A stretch of DNA of 64,000 nt from Hevea brasiliensis (GCF_030052815.1 NC_079494.1:40472467-40536466), one strand, 5' to 3'; shown: positions 12,305 to 24,629, counted from the stretch's first letter. The notes: generated by a model from the sequence alone, not told the origin. Numbers and translations are program-made.

Positions 12305-14078
12305 TTTTATCGTAAAATTAATCGCAGAAAATAACCGCATTAATTAGTAAATGTATCATGTAATTAACCAAAATGATTATGGTCTTTTAATCAAATTGGT
12401 CCTCCCACTAACTTAGCGAATCCTACACTTCCAAAGTAGAAAACGGAAATCCTAGTTGGATGGATTTCTAGTGGGTGATTGAATTCTTATAATTCTATTG
12501 ATCATCCTCGTACATCCATTATTGGAATTACAATAAACTATAAGTGAGCAACTCCTTGCCCATCACATCTCATGTGAGGTTCAATCCTTTACCTAGCCCC
12601 TAATGCTCAAAATCTCAGGTACATCCATAATTGACTTATCTTGCATTAGTTAAGTTGATCCCATTGAGCCAGTAATTATGCAAATAATTTTAATGTCCTC
12701 AGGTACATCCAATATTGGCCACCAAACCATTTATATATTTACAACATCTCATGTTTAACAATTATTCTTAAGAAAATCTCTTAAATTAATTGCATCTCAT
12801 GCAACTATTTAAAATTTCTTAAAATAATTGCCCCAATGGAGGGCTTATGTTATAATTACTTTAATTATAGCATTTCCAACTTAATCATTTGTTTGGAAGA
12901 TTTTATAGCCATCCTAAATACTATTAAGGTCTCACTTTGCACATTATCCATTTAGCATGCATATATCATATAATTGCATACATTCCCATACATCTCATGC
13001 ATTCATGGATAAGCAGTAAATATGGTATGATCATGGACTTTCTAAGGGATTCAATTCTGAGCCACCAAGAATTGAATCAGGGCATTCCTAGGTGCATTTC
13101 ATTCATTCATTCATTTTACAAGAGTTGCTGAAGGAGTACATAATCAACACTTGATATTGAATTCCTCCCACTGGTCCCACCAATGCTCTTGACCTCCTTG
13201 AACTTCTTGCAATCCAATATTACATAGTAATCCTTGGCATACCAAGGTGAATATACAAGAACTTAAATAAATGAAATTACAACCCAAATATATTACAAAC
13301 TTAATAATACATGCCCAAAATAAATTAAAATAAATTAATTAATTTACAATCCCAAAGAAACATAAAAGAAATAAATCCAATCACATTGGTCTTTTATAGT
13401 CCATGATCATCCATCATGCATATCACTATTTAACAATTAAATAAAACATACATACTTAAATTAAATTGAATATCTCATATTCAACTTAAAAATCCAGATT
13501 TGAATATGATTCAAATAAATTTAAAATTTCAGATTTGAATCTCATTCAAACAAATTTAAAAATTCAGATTTGAATCACATTCAAACAACTTCAAAAATTC
13601 AGATTTGAATCACATTCAAACATTTTTTAAAAAATCAGATTTGAATCACATTCAAATATTTTTTAAAAAAATCAGATCTGAATTTTATTGAATCAATTTT
13701 AAAAAATCAGATTTAAATATGATTCAAACAACTTTAAAAATTCAGATTTGAATCACATTCAAACAACTTTTAAAATTCAGATTTGAATCACATTCAAACA
13801 ATTTTTAAAATTCTGATTTGAATCATAATTTAATTGTGTGATTAAAACAACTAATTAAACACTTTAATTAGTCAAAGAATAGGCCTTAGATCATACAACA
13901 ATTGCAGAATTAAAAGCCAAACCTTGAACCACCCAAGGAACCATTGTTGCCGCCACCAATGGTGGATTCACCATGTGTGACGCCACATCTCATGATCCAA
14001 CCAGCAATGAATCTCTTGATCTCATGATCAAACACACAATTAAATTATATAATCAACAATCTAAATGGCAAATATAGT
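12305..14078 (-). other. Element K 5' leader, no gene
   Basis: A noncoding stretch of about 1.8 kb lies between the primer-binding site and gag. It is A+T-rich and contains the minisatellite at about 13495-13840, several copies of a GTACATCCA-like word (12510-12720) and a short CATT run near 13085-13104. No frame with a recognisable domain is present. Confidence 0.7.
13495..13840 (-). repeat. Minisatellite in the K leader
   Basis: About eight degenerate units of 38-45 bp are built around CAGATTTGAATCACATTCAA, with A/T-rich spacers. It lies upstream of K gag. Confidence 0.85.
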
Positions 14079-14091
14079 GGCTCTGATACCA
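14079..14091 (-). other. Element K primer-binding site (initiator Met tRNA)
   Basis: The minus strand reads TGGTATCAGAGCC two bases inside the 5' LTR. This fixes K's orientation as minus. Confidence 0.9.
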
Positions 14092-14093
14092 AT

Positions 14094-16200
14094 TGAAGGA
14101 ACGGAAGCGTGAAAAACACAAGATTATACCATTGAATTTCAAAATTTTCACCTAGGGTCACATGCACCATGCAAGATTTATTTTTATCTATTTGATTTCA
14201 ATGATAAACAACATATTAAAACTCTTTTAATATGTTTTTGGATCTGTATTTGCCATTTAAGATTTTAAAATTAATCAGATTAATTTTAGAACCCTAGATT
14301 AAATCAAGAACGATTACACTAACCTCTTGATGTGCCGCAAAGCTGTCCGCCTTTGAGATTCGTCTTCGAGGACTGATGTTGTCCCTCTAGCTTGTCCACA
14401 CCAAGAACACCTATGGCAGCCCTTGAATGGCTTCTAAAGCTTTTTCTATTAATTAGAAAATCAAGTTCTGCCTTTTAAGAGATTAAAGATGTAAACAGGA
14501 CACTAGAAACAATTTCTAGTGTTCTTAATTCAAGAGATTGATGGCTAATCTCTTTGAATTGATGAGAGATGAAGAGAAATAGCTGGAGAGGCTCAAAGTG
14601 GCGTGACAATTGAGAGGAGAGGCTGCTGGTTATGTTTTCTTTTCATAACCACACTTAAATAGCTAGGTTAACACATTAAACCCTAGCCACATGTCACCTT
14701 TTGATTAGCTCTAGGTTTAAGTGACCCAATCACATTGTGCCAAGTGTCAAACCTATATTTAATCTTGATTTTAATCATCTTCCATGATTAATAAAATACA
14801 TTTGGTAAGCTTAGGTGTTATGCCATGTGTCACCATCTCATGGTGCCACGTGTCACAATCGTGAAATGACCAAAATGCCCTCGTGTCTTAATTTTGAGTT
14901 CTTAACCCAAAATAATTATTTTCTTCTTCTAATTAATTTATATCAAATATAAATTAATTAATTAATCTCTATTAATTAATTTCTCATCAATTAAATTCAT
15001 ATTTAAACACTTTAAATATAAATTTAATTTATACTACACATCCAATAATCTAGATTTGGTTTCAAGTCATGCTAGGGACTTTGCAATTTAATTGCAAACC
15101 AAATCTATTTAATTAATCAATTAAACTCTTTAATTAATTAATTAAATCATATTTAAATAGGTGATAACTTGTGTATGTGTGTGACTTACTAGGCTCATCA
15201 CTAATTGGCAATGAGACATGATATCAACTCTAAATATCATCACAACTCTTTCTAACCATAAATGATTTCTCTAAATCATTTTATGAACCTCATAGACCAT
15301 GGTTAACACCTAGAATAGCATGCCATGGCCACCCAATTAGTAATAAGAGTTACCTTAAATGAACCTATAATCATATGTTACCATGCACTAGAATCTCTCA
15401 TTACAAAATCCCAACTCAAGGTTGAGTCATGGTTTATGTCAAACTCCATTTGCTATGAATATTATGTTCTCTTTTAATTCCAGTTCTTGATTAAAAGATT
15501 TTTCTCATCAGAAACTCTTTTCTGAATAAATCTATCTGTCCTGGCCAGGAACTTGAAACATCAAGAACAATTAAATGAACATAGGATTTTATCTCTATTT
15601 ACTTAGAGGAACAGATTCCATCTTGATCAACACCTACCTCCATATATAACTAGCAGGAGCCAACACATGCCCATATACCCATACATAGTACAAGTATGAA
15701 AGCAGTATCAAACTCAAACTACCTATATACAAGATAACTGTGCTATCTCAGGTCTAAAGATTATATGCACTGATATGATTTATGACAAAACATTGACAAG
15801 AGTAAACTCCATGTGCTTGTCATAAGTGTCACTGGTTCGGCCTACTTATCATTTATAAGTGCCTATCAAGTTTGTTATATGGCATGAGACTCACCATTCC
15901 ATCTTATTTATATCTCATATAAATAACTTGGGAACAAACATGAATACAATCTTTCTGGATAAGTCATGTCCTTATTATGAAGTATCCTCGATTGTGAACC
16001 TATTTATGATACTTTGTGCTAGAAATATTGTCACTCATATTCTTAACAACTTAAGAATAATATTTCTAACAAAATATCAATGGACCTTTTCTATTACACA
16101 TAAATATATTATGTAAACGGAAAAGTGGAAATGCCTTTTATTATTAAAAATATGTACAAGATACATACTAAATGATATGCTCTAGGGCATACTACTAACA
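14094..16200 (-). repeat. Element K 5' LTR
   Basis: It begins on the plus strand at TGAAGGAACG and ends at ACTAACA, next to GTGGG. It holds the copy (15859-16116) of the antisense 85-codon frame. It contains dense TTAATTAATTAA runs (14953-15150). No promoter could be assigned with confidence. Confidence 0.93.
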
Positions 16201-18918
16201 GTGGGACTATCACAGAGGCCTGCGTCTGAGCCAGCAGAGAGGCCTGACAGCAGACCACCTGCAAGAGCTTATGCCATTAGAGCTCAGGAGGAGCAAGATG
16301 CCCCGGATGTCATCAGGGGTACGTTCTCCCTCTACAATACATCTGTGCATGCATTGGTGGATCCAAGATCCACTCATTCATACATCTGCATCAACTTACC
16401 CGTAGAAAGGGGGATACTAGTAGGGGAGAGTGACCAAGACATTCTGGTCACTAATCCATTGGGCCACAGTGTAGTGGTGAACAAAGTATACAAGGGTTGC
16501 CCGTTAAGGATTCAGGGGTATGAATTCTTGGCAGACCTAATTGAGTTGCCCTTCCATGAGTTTGACGTGATTTTGGGAATGGACTGGCTGTCACGTTATC
16601 AGGCAATAGTTGATTGCAAATTGAAGAGAATTTCTCTAAAAACTTCTGAAGGTAATGAGATCACAGTTGTGGGGGAAATGACGGATTTCTTGTCCAATGT
16701 CATCTCAGCCACAGTTGCAAGAAGAATGATGAGAAAAGGCTGTGAAGCCTACCTAGCACATGTGGTGGATACTAGGTAGGCTAAGCCAAACCTGAGTGAC
16801 ATACCCACAGTAAAAGACTTCCCAGATGTGTTTCCTGAAGAATTGCCTGGTTTGCCACCAGAAAGGGAAGTTGAATTTGCTATTGAGACACTGCCGGGTA
16901 CAGCACCCATTTCCATTGCTCCTTATAGGATGGCACCCACTGAATTGAGGGAGTTGAAAACTCAGTTGCAAGAGTTGCTTGATAAGGGGTTCATACGCCC
17001 CAGTGTGTTACCATGGGGAGCTCCAGTGCTGTTTGTGAAGAAGAAGGATGGAACTTTGAGGCTATGCATTGATTAACGGAAGTTGAATAAAGTGACTGTG
17101 AAGAACAAATATCCGTTGCCTAGAATTGATGATCTGTTTGATCAGTTGAAGGAAGCAGGAGTATTTTCTAAGATTGATCTCAGATCAGGGTATCATCAGT
17201 TGAGGGTGAAGGATGCCGATGTGCCAAAGACTGCATTCAGGACCCGATATGGGCATTATGAGTTTCTAGTGATGCCCTTTGGCCTAACAAATGCACCAGC
17301 GGCATTCATGGACCTTATGAACCGTATCTTCCATCCACACTTAGATCGGTTCGTAGTGGTCTTTATTGATGATATTTTGGTGTATTCCAAGACCAGGGAA
17401 GAACATGATGAGCATTTGAGGATTGTTCTACAAACCCTGAGAGAAAAGGAACTATATGCTAAGTTATCCAAGTGTGACTTCTGGTTGAATGAGATTGCAT
17501 TCATTGGACACATAGTGTCAGCTGATGGGATTAGGGTGGATCCCAAGAAAATAGAAGCAGTGATGGAATGGAAGCCTACCAGAAACACAACTGAGGTCAG
17601 AAGCTTCTTGGGGCTAGCTGGGTATTACAGAAGATTTGTGAAGGGATTTTCCTTAATAGCTGCTCCAATGACCAAGTTGTTACACAAGAATGTCAGATTT
17701 GACTGGGATAGCAAGTGTTAGACCAGTTTTGAGAAGTTGAAGGCTATGTTGACAGAGGCACCAGTGTTAACACAGCCAGTGTCAGGAAAGGACTTTGTGG
17801 TCTATAGTGATGCCTCTCATAATGGGTTAGGGTGTGTATTGATGCAAGAGGGGAAGGTGGTCGCTTATGCTTCCAGACAGCTAAGACCACATGAACAAAA
17901 TTACCCTACCCATGATCTAGAGCTTGCAGCAATTATCTTCGCACTGAAGATATGGAGGCATTACTTGTATGGTGAAAAGTGCTACATTTACACGGACCAC
18001 AAAAGCCTAAAATACTTGCCAACCCAGAAGGAGCTCAACCTTAGACAGAGGCGATGGATTGAGTTCCTGAAAGACTATGATTGTGTAATTGACTACCATC
18101 CTGGGAAGGCAAATGTAGTTGCTGATGCTTTGAGCAGAAAGACAGCTTTGAGATCATTGAATGCCCGTCTAACTTTGATTCGAGATGGAGCTATTTTGGC
18201 TGAGTTGCAAGTGAGGCCAACACTGTTACAGCAGATTTTAGATGGGCAGAAGGTAGATGAGAAGCTAATGGCTATTATGAGCAAAATCTCAGAGGGAAAA
18301 GCAACTGACTATGAAATGAAAGTAGATGGGTGTCTGTATTACAAAGGAAGACTGTGTGTACCAGATAATGGGGAATTGAAAGCCAGTATTCTAAAAGAGG
18401 CACACACCAGTGTATATGCTATGCACCCAGGAAGTACAAAGATGTATCATGATCTGAAGCTTCAGTATTGGTGGCCTGGTATGAAGAAAGACATAGCTGA
18501 CTATGTGACTAAATGCTTGACATGTCAGCAAGTCAAGGCAGAACATCAAGTTCCATCGGGTTTGCTACAGCCTATACGCATACCTGAATGGAAATGGGAT
18601 CGGGTCACCATGGATTTTGTAAGTGGTCTACCTCTCACCCGGAAGAAACATGATGCAGTATGGGTGATAGTTGATAGATTGACTAAGTTAGCACATTTTC
18701 TGCCAGTTAGGACTGACTACTCACTGGAAAAGTTAGCAGAATTGTATATCAGTGAGATAGTTAGACTGCATGGAATTCCACTTTCCATCATATCTGATCG
18801 AGACCCAAGGTTTACATCGAGATTTTGGAAGAAGTTGCATGAGTCCTTGGGTACACAACTCCACTTCAAGATGACTTTCCATCCTCAAACGGATGGGCAA
18901 TCAGAAAGAGTAATCCAG

Positions 18919-18993
18919 GTAAACAATTGAATCCAATGGAATTGATACAAATATTGAATTAAAATGATAATAATAACATGAAATATATGTCAG
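18919..18993 (+). other. Candidate 75-bp intron in A integrase
   Basis: The integrase sequence reads ...ATC CAG, then GTAAACAATT...ATATATGTCAG, then GTC CTT GAG. Removing the 75 bp joins IQ to VLEDML exactly as in elements B (about 49230) and D (about 40800), which lack the insertion. It is very A+T-rich, starts GT, ends AG and contains stops. A recent small insertion is the alternative. Confidence 0.7.
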
Positions 18994-19750
18994 GTCCTTG
19001 AGGATATGCTGAGGAGTTGTGTCATTGAATTTGAGGGGAGTTGGGATAGATACCTCCCACTGGCAGAGTTTGCCTACAATAATAGCTACCAAGCTAGTAT
19101 CCAAATGGCCCCGTATGAAGCACTGTATGGGAGAAAATGTAGAACTCCAGTGTGCTGGACTGAATTGGGCGAAGACAACAAGCGTGGGGCTGACACTGTG
19201 AAACAGATCGAGGAGAAAGTGAAACTAATCAAAGCCAATCAAGGTTGCCTCGAGACATGTAAATCTTATGCCGACCTGAAGAGAAAAGAAATAGAATATG
19301 CTGTTGGCGACAAAGTGTTCCTCAAGGTGTCACCGTGGAAGAAGGTATTGAGGTTTGGAAGGAAAGGTAAGTTAAGCCCTAAGTTCATTGGCCCATATGA
19401 AGTCATTGAACGTGTGGGTCCAGTGGCCTATAGGCTAGCTTTACCACCAGAGCTGGACAAGATCCATAATGTGTTCCACGTGTCCATGCTCAGAAGATAC
19501 CGCTCAGATCCTTCACATGTCATCTCCAGGGAAGAAATTGAAATACAACCTGATTTGACATATGAAGAAGAACCTATACGGATCCTGGCTCGGGAAGTAA
19601 AAGAATTGAGGAACAAACAGATTCCACTGGTGAAAGTGCTTTGGAGGCACCACAACATCGAGGAGGCAACTTGGGAAAGTGAAGAAACGATGAGGCAACA
19701 GTTCCCTCAACTGTTTGCATCAGGTAAATTTCGAGGACGAAATATAAATA

Positions 19751-19761
19751 AGAGGAAGAGT
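19751..19761 (+). other. Element A polypurine tract
   Basis: AGAGGAAGAGT lies directly before TGTAACACCC of the 3' LTR. Confidence 0.75.
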
Positions 19762-20621
19762 TGTAACACCCTCCGGTAGCAACTCAGACATTATCTTTAT
19801 TCGGTGACCGGTGTCGGTCCGGACAGTTAGAACGTTCGGAAAAATATTTAAACTAAAGTGAGGGACCAAAAATTAACTCAAATATTAATAAGAAAAATTT
19901 AGTAAAAATTTTAGAAATAAAATACAACCAAGTTAAACGAGCCGGTGCCCTAGCGATGGGTAACCCAGAGGGAAGTTGCGGTTCTCGCAACTAGGAGCCC
20001 TAGACCCGGGGGAAAAATCATAAAACAATTTTTGAGACTCCGGAGAAGGGTCATTGAGGTCCCTATGGCATTAGAATGCCAAGAAAATATTTAGAAAAAT
20101 TTTTTAATCGGTACAGACAATTTTGACCCGTTAAGCCAAACGGAGGGCATTTTGGTCATTTCGCCTTCAGAGGTGATTTTTGGCCGACTTGTCCAGTTAA
20201 GTAAATAATTATTATGACATAAAATATGAATAAATATTACTAAAAATTAAATTGAAAATGAGTAGTGATGAAAAGAAAAGAAAAATAAAAAAAGGCTCAT
20301 TTATGACATAATGTGATGTCATTTAAAAAGCTACCACCAATCATATGTAAACAACCAATTAACTAACTAATAAAAGAGATAAATGAAGACCAAAAAAATT
20401 AAAAAAACACAGCAGCCATCATCCTCCCCAACCAGCCGAAAACCTTGCCCTAGCCAAACCTCCATTAAAACCATCAAAAAGCTTCATTTCTCTCTTGTTT
20501 CCACTACTAAACCCTAAACCCCTTTCATTAAAACTTGTCCACTCATCTTGGGAAAGTGTTTGGCAGCCTAGAAAAGGAAAGAAAGTGAAGATTAAACTTG
20601 GAAAATTCTGCCCTACAAGAG

Positions 20622-22604
20622 GTTAGTGCATCTATATACCTAAAACTCTTTAATTTCATGATTAGGGACTTGAATTTAGTAAGAAATTGTAATTTAAATG
20701 GACAAAAACTCATGTGTATGTGTACATGAATTTCGGCAGCCCTAAGGAAGGAATGAGTTCGATTGTTTTAATGGACTTAGAATGAATTAGAGATTATGTT
20801 TAAGGTGTATATACACATATATAATGAATGAAAGTGTTTAATTAGGTGTATGGGTGAATTGAAATGGAAATTAGGGTTTTGGGAGTGAAAAATTGGACTT
20901 GGCTTATGAAATGATTAATGGACATTCTAATGGTCAATTAGTGACCATTTAAGGCAAGTTAATCATAATTTGAAGTGAGCTAATGCATGGCAAACTGAAA
21001 TGGGAAGGCTGCCTAAAGACAGCAGAAATGAGGCTGTGAGTCTAGCCTGTTTGGACTGCCATATCTTTGGCTGTGTAGATTCAATTGGTGTTTGTCCAAT
21101 TGGACATGAAACTAGAATTATAATGGCACAATTTTGCTGAAGAAATCATGTCCAAAAGACCAAAGCAAGAGGACCAAAAGTTGGCCCCAATCCGGATACC
21201 CTGCAAACAGGTTCTGCAGAATGACCAAATGAACAGTGGCCATAACTCACTGTAGATATGGTCAATTGACCTGAAATTTTTACAGAAACAAGATAAGAAT
21301 AGACAAACAACTTTCATGAAGAAACCTACCCCAAATTATGACCAGAACATATTCAACAAGGCGATGGCGATCCTTTGCTCATGGTAATGTAGATTTGGTA
21401 AATTCTGATTGGAAATCCGCCACCGTGGTTTTGGACCATATCTAGAGCTACAAAACTAAAAATGGAGTGATTCGAAAAAAGAAATTCAACTAGACAAAAT
21501 AAGGAACAACTTTTATGTTTACCATTTCCTCAAATTTTCACTGTAACAGTCACCAATGGAACAGTAAAATTGGGTTACAAAAACTGAAAATTCTGCTTCC
21601 CTTGGTTTAAACTTAGAAATAGTATTAATGCTTAATGCCAACAAGTTTTGAATGCAAAATGTGGTATGTTGGGAGTGTCAAAACCAATGTACCTATTTTC
21701 TATCAAAAAGTCAACATTTTTGTTGACCAATGAGGTGAATAGTGACACCAAAACTTGAAATTCAAAATTTGAAGAATTCAAAAATATCAAATGCCCTAGT
21801 ATACCTAACAAGATTGGTTTAGATAGTTTGGAATGCCAATAGGGTTCGGTTAGCAGTACTGCACATGGCATTATGCCATTCTGTGATTTTATGGCTTTTA
21901 GCCATTTTGATATTGTGTTGAGACTTGGCCTCGTGCCTAATATTATTTACAACTTGTTAGCTGTTCTGTTGCACACCGGGAGATACATATGTGACCGATG
22001 GTGTGACGGCCCGAGGTACTTGATACCCAGTGCCAGTTTACCCGTTTATCCAGTCCAGTCGTTCAGTATAGGTTACTTAGGCAACCAAATGAATGAAAGT
22101 GGACAAAGTTAACGAAATAAATGGATATACAGATACAAAACAAATAAGACATATACATTCAATGCATATTTATTTCTGTTATTTCTTTCTATTTTATTAT
22201 TGCACCACTAAGCATCATTGCTTAGCGCGTTACTTTTGCCACGCGTAGGTTCTGGAGATACTGATTGTGAGCCCAGTAGACTGTAGACTGGGTGAGTCCA
22301 TCCTGCAGCTCTGCACAGTGTCCGTGTCACCTCACCTTCTACAGTTCATTGGTAGGACACTAGGTTTCATTTTGGTGTTTTGTAACTAAATTTTTATTTT
22401 CTCCTATGTATTTAGATTTATGTAATGTATTTTGATGTGCATGTAAATAATGAAAATGGTGTTGCTGAATGAAAAAAAAAATGTGAATATTTATCTGTAA
22501 ATTGTACTGGATTATCACATGAAATGAATGATTGAGTAATGTTATTGAAAAACATTGGAGTTTGAGAAATGATTGAATATGATTATTGGAAGTGTTTTTC
22601 ACAG
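20622..22604 (+). other. Predicted leader intron in A 3' LTR
   Basis: Same donor (AAGAG then GTTAGTG) and acceptor (TTTTTCACAG) as in the 5' LTR. Length is 1983 bp. Confidence 0.4.
22208..22225 (+). other. LTR hairpin (A family, perfect)
   Basis: CTAAGCA, loop TCAT, TGCTTAG: all seven pairs intact. It is followed by a second possible stem, CGCGT...ACGCG (22226-22245). Confidence 0.6.
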
Positions 22605-22838
22605 GTTCCGAAGAACTGTTTCCTCCATTTTTAGCCGGTACTCTGTCGGATTTTCTACAAAATTTTCGGAACCTCAAATAAATTATAATTTTGATAAATG
22701 GCTCAAATATATTATATTTCACAAGTTATATTCAAAAGCATGATAAAAATTAATTAAGGTATATTAGAGTGTGCCGGTACACCGTGTGACATTGCTTACT
22801 CGGGTATATTATACACGAGTATGGGGTGTCACAATTAT

Positions 22839-23394
22839 AGAAGATCCATATGTAATATTTATTTAAGTTATATTTATTTTGTTAATCTTGTTATCATTTC
22901 ACTCAACACTTTTTAGGTGTTTTGAATCATTACACAATAATAAAATTTTTAGAGCTAATCTAGTTCATTTTAGGTTCGTTTTACTCATTTATTTAATTTC
23001 CATTATTCTTAATAAATTTCACTACCCAAGTAACCTATGACAGGCTGACTAAACTGAATAAGTGGGTAAGCTAGCACTAGACACCCTTGTGCCACGAGCC
23101 ATCATACCATGGGATGCGTACGTCAACCACGTATGCAATCAATATAGCTAACACTGGACACCGTGGTGCCTCAGGCCATTATACCATGGGACACAAAACA
23201 TCAATCACATATGCAATCAATATGGCTAAGAAGCCATGATAATAAATAGTCAGGCATACAAGCCATAAATACAGGCATAAAGCCATAAAATACAGGAATG
23301 AAGCCTTACGCAGTACTGCTCAATCAATCCCCTATTGGCATGCCAATCTATCCAATCTGACACACGTGTCTAGGCAATACATAGGCACATTAGT
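22839..23394 (-). repeat. Element C 3' LTR, piece 2
   Basis: It continues the C LTR after element A and its duplication, matching about 59605-60155 of the intact LTR. It ends TTAGT, where solo LTR F entered. Confidence 0.85.
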
Positions 23395-23969
23395 TGTGAC
23401 ACCCCTTACTCGTCTACAGTGTAGCCGAGTGAGGCATGTCACACTCGGTGCCGAAGCGCCTTAACTTATCTTATTTCAATTCTCAGTAATTACATTTTAT
23501 GTTATTAATTTAGGGTCAATTTATTAATCGGGGAAATTGATAGAGTTTTCCCTAAATTATTCATAATTTTGACGATTTCCACCTATTAAAAATCTCACCA
23601 ATGATTTTAATTTATGTATTTCTTCACAATCTCAAATTTCATCTCAATATTCTTAAACTCAAATTTTTATTCATCCCATGCATAAATAAATAAATGCTCA
23701 CATTCATAAAGAAAATACCTAAATTTCATTAATTTACATAGTTTACAAATGATTACATAAGTTCATAATTACATGACAAATGAATGTCTAACTACAAAAT
23801 ATAAAATACAAAAATTACAAATGAAGCCTAATGGTCCTACCAAAATGCACTGCAGAGGATGTGACACCGGACTCAATGCAGATCTGGACTCTCACGATAA
23901 TCCCAACCTATGGTTTACTGGGTTCTCGCTCTGTATCTCGAGTACCTACGCGTGATAAAAAGCAACGCA

Positions 23970-23986
23970 CTAAGCATTCAGCCTAG
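23970..23986 (-). other. LTR hairpin (F)
   Basis: In the minus (transcript) sense it reads CTAGGC, loop TGAAT, GCTTAG. As RNA one pair is G-U and the rest are Watson-Crick, so the stem is kept despite the base change. Confidence 0.5.
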
Positions 23987-24629
23987 TGGTGCTAATATAA
24001 TATAAAAATAAACTAAATAATTAAATATTCAAAAATTATGTTATTAATTAATGCAAACTGAAATTTTTGATAACTATTTGCAATATTCTTAATTTAGTGA
24101 TTTTTATATTCATTATTTGGTTATAAATTTTAAAACTTATTTTTGTTGCCCAAGTAACCTATACCAGTTGACTGGATTGGATAAACGGGTAAACTAGCAC
24201 TGGATACTAAGTATCTCGGGCCATCACACTATCGGTCACATAGTGTCTGCCAGGTGTGCAACAGAACAGCTAACAAGCCATAATAATCATCGAGCATAAA
24301 GCTAAATATGTCAAGAGTATCAGAATGGCCAAAAGCCATAATGTCACAAAATGGCATTAAAGCCATAAATCACGAAATGGCATGAAACCATAGGCAGTAT
24401 GATACACTTGAATTGTATAGATGTTTTTAAGCACATTTGTATACTAATTCATAGCATTTAGGCAAGTATTTTCATGCATAGAAGTTGATTTCATTAGTTT
24501 TTGTAATTTCTATTGTCAAGCCCTTAATTCCATATTTTCTGTATCATTTTCAGGTGTTTGGGTGAAGCCCTAAAGAATGGGAGTGCAAAGGAAAGCTTAG
24601 AGGAGTCAAGAGACAGAGAATTGCTGCTG

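Larger units (their letters stand above)
6688..16200 (-). mobile_element. Element K: Ty1/Copia retrotransposon inserted in A, defective
   Basis: A perfect 5-bp duplication, GTGGG, lies at 6683-6687 and 16201-16205. LTRs of 2101 and 2107 bp read TGTTAGTAGT...CCTTCA on the minus strand. The order gag, integrase, RT, RNase H (integrase before RT) is diagnostic of Copia. The LTRs are nearly identical, so the insertion is fairly recent, yet the coding region has stops, frameshifts and a missing protease region. This suggests it was already defective when it moved. Confidence 0.93.
16206..19779 (+). pseudogene. pol: Element A pol: protease, RT, RNase H, integrase, chromodomain
   Basis: It continues the gag frame of 5525-6687. 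The protease motif reads DPRSTHSY where DPGS is normal, so the catalytic loop is damaged. RT carries FIDDILVYS (about 17365) and LRSGYHQL. RNase H follows ([11 protein letters not shown], about 17810; TDHKSLKYL). Integrase has the HHCC zinc domain (HPGSTKM, CLTCQQ), the catalytic Asp residues in TMDFV and SDRDPRF, and Glu in GQSERV. The C-terminus has the GPYEV module and a chromodomain-like end (VLWRHHNIEEATWE). In-frame stops lie at 16777 (TAG), 17074 (TAA) and 17719 (TAG). A 75-bp GT...AG insertion lies at 18919-18993. The frame runs 18 bases into the 3' LTR. No frameshift is seen. Confidence 0.93.
2315..22833 (+). mobile_element. Element A: Ty3/Gypsy chromovirus, full length, disabled
   Basis: It is flanked by a perfect 5-bp duplication, ATTAT (2310-2314 and 22834-22838). 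LTRs of 3083 and 3072 bp begin TGTAACACCC and end GGGTGTCACA, so each LTR closes on itself as a 10-bp imperfect inverted repeat. Order inside is primer-binding site, gag, protease, RT, RNase H, integrase, chromodomain, polypurine tract. Copia element K (6688-16200) interrupts the gag/protease linker. Without K the element is about 11 kb. The chromodomain, gag type and long LTRs suggest the Tekay/Del group; that clade label is inference. Confidence 0.93.
19762..22833 (+). repeat. Element A 3' LTR
   Basis: It matches 2315-5397 over its whole length. Notable differences are dense mismatch clusters at about 19784-19803 and about 21360-21430, and a 12-bp deletion inside the palindrome near 21238. 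No gene is called. Confidence 0.93.

Noticed and set aside
13495..13840. Regularly spaced repeats considered as a CRISPR array
   Set aside because: Units are degenerate, the spacers are themselves repeated A/T tracts, and it lies in a plant Copia leader.
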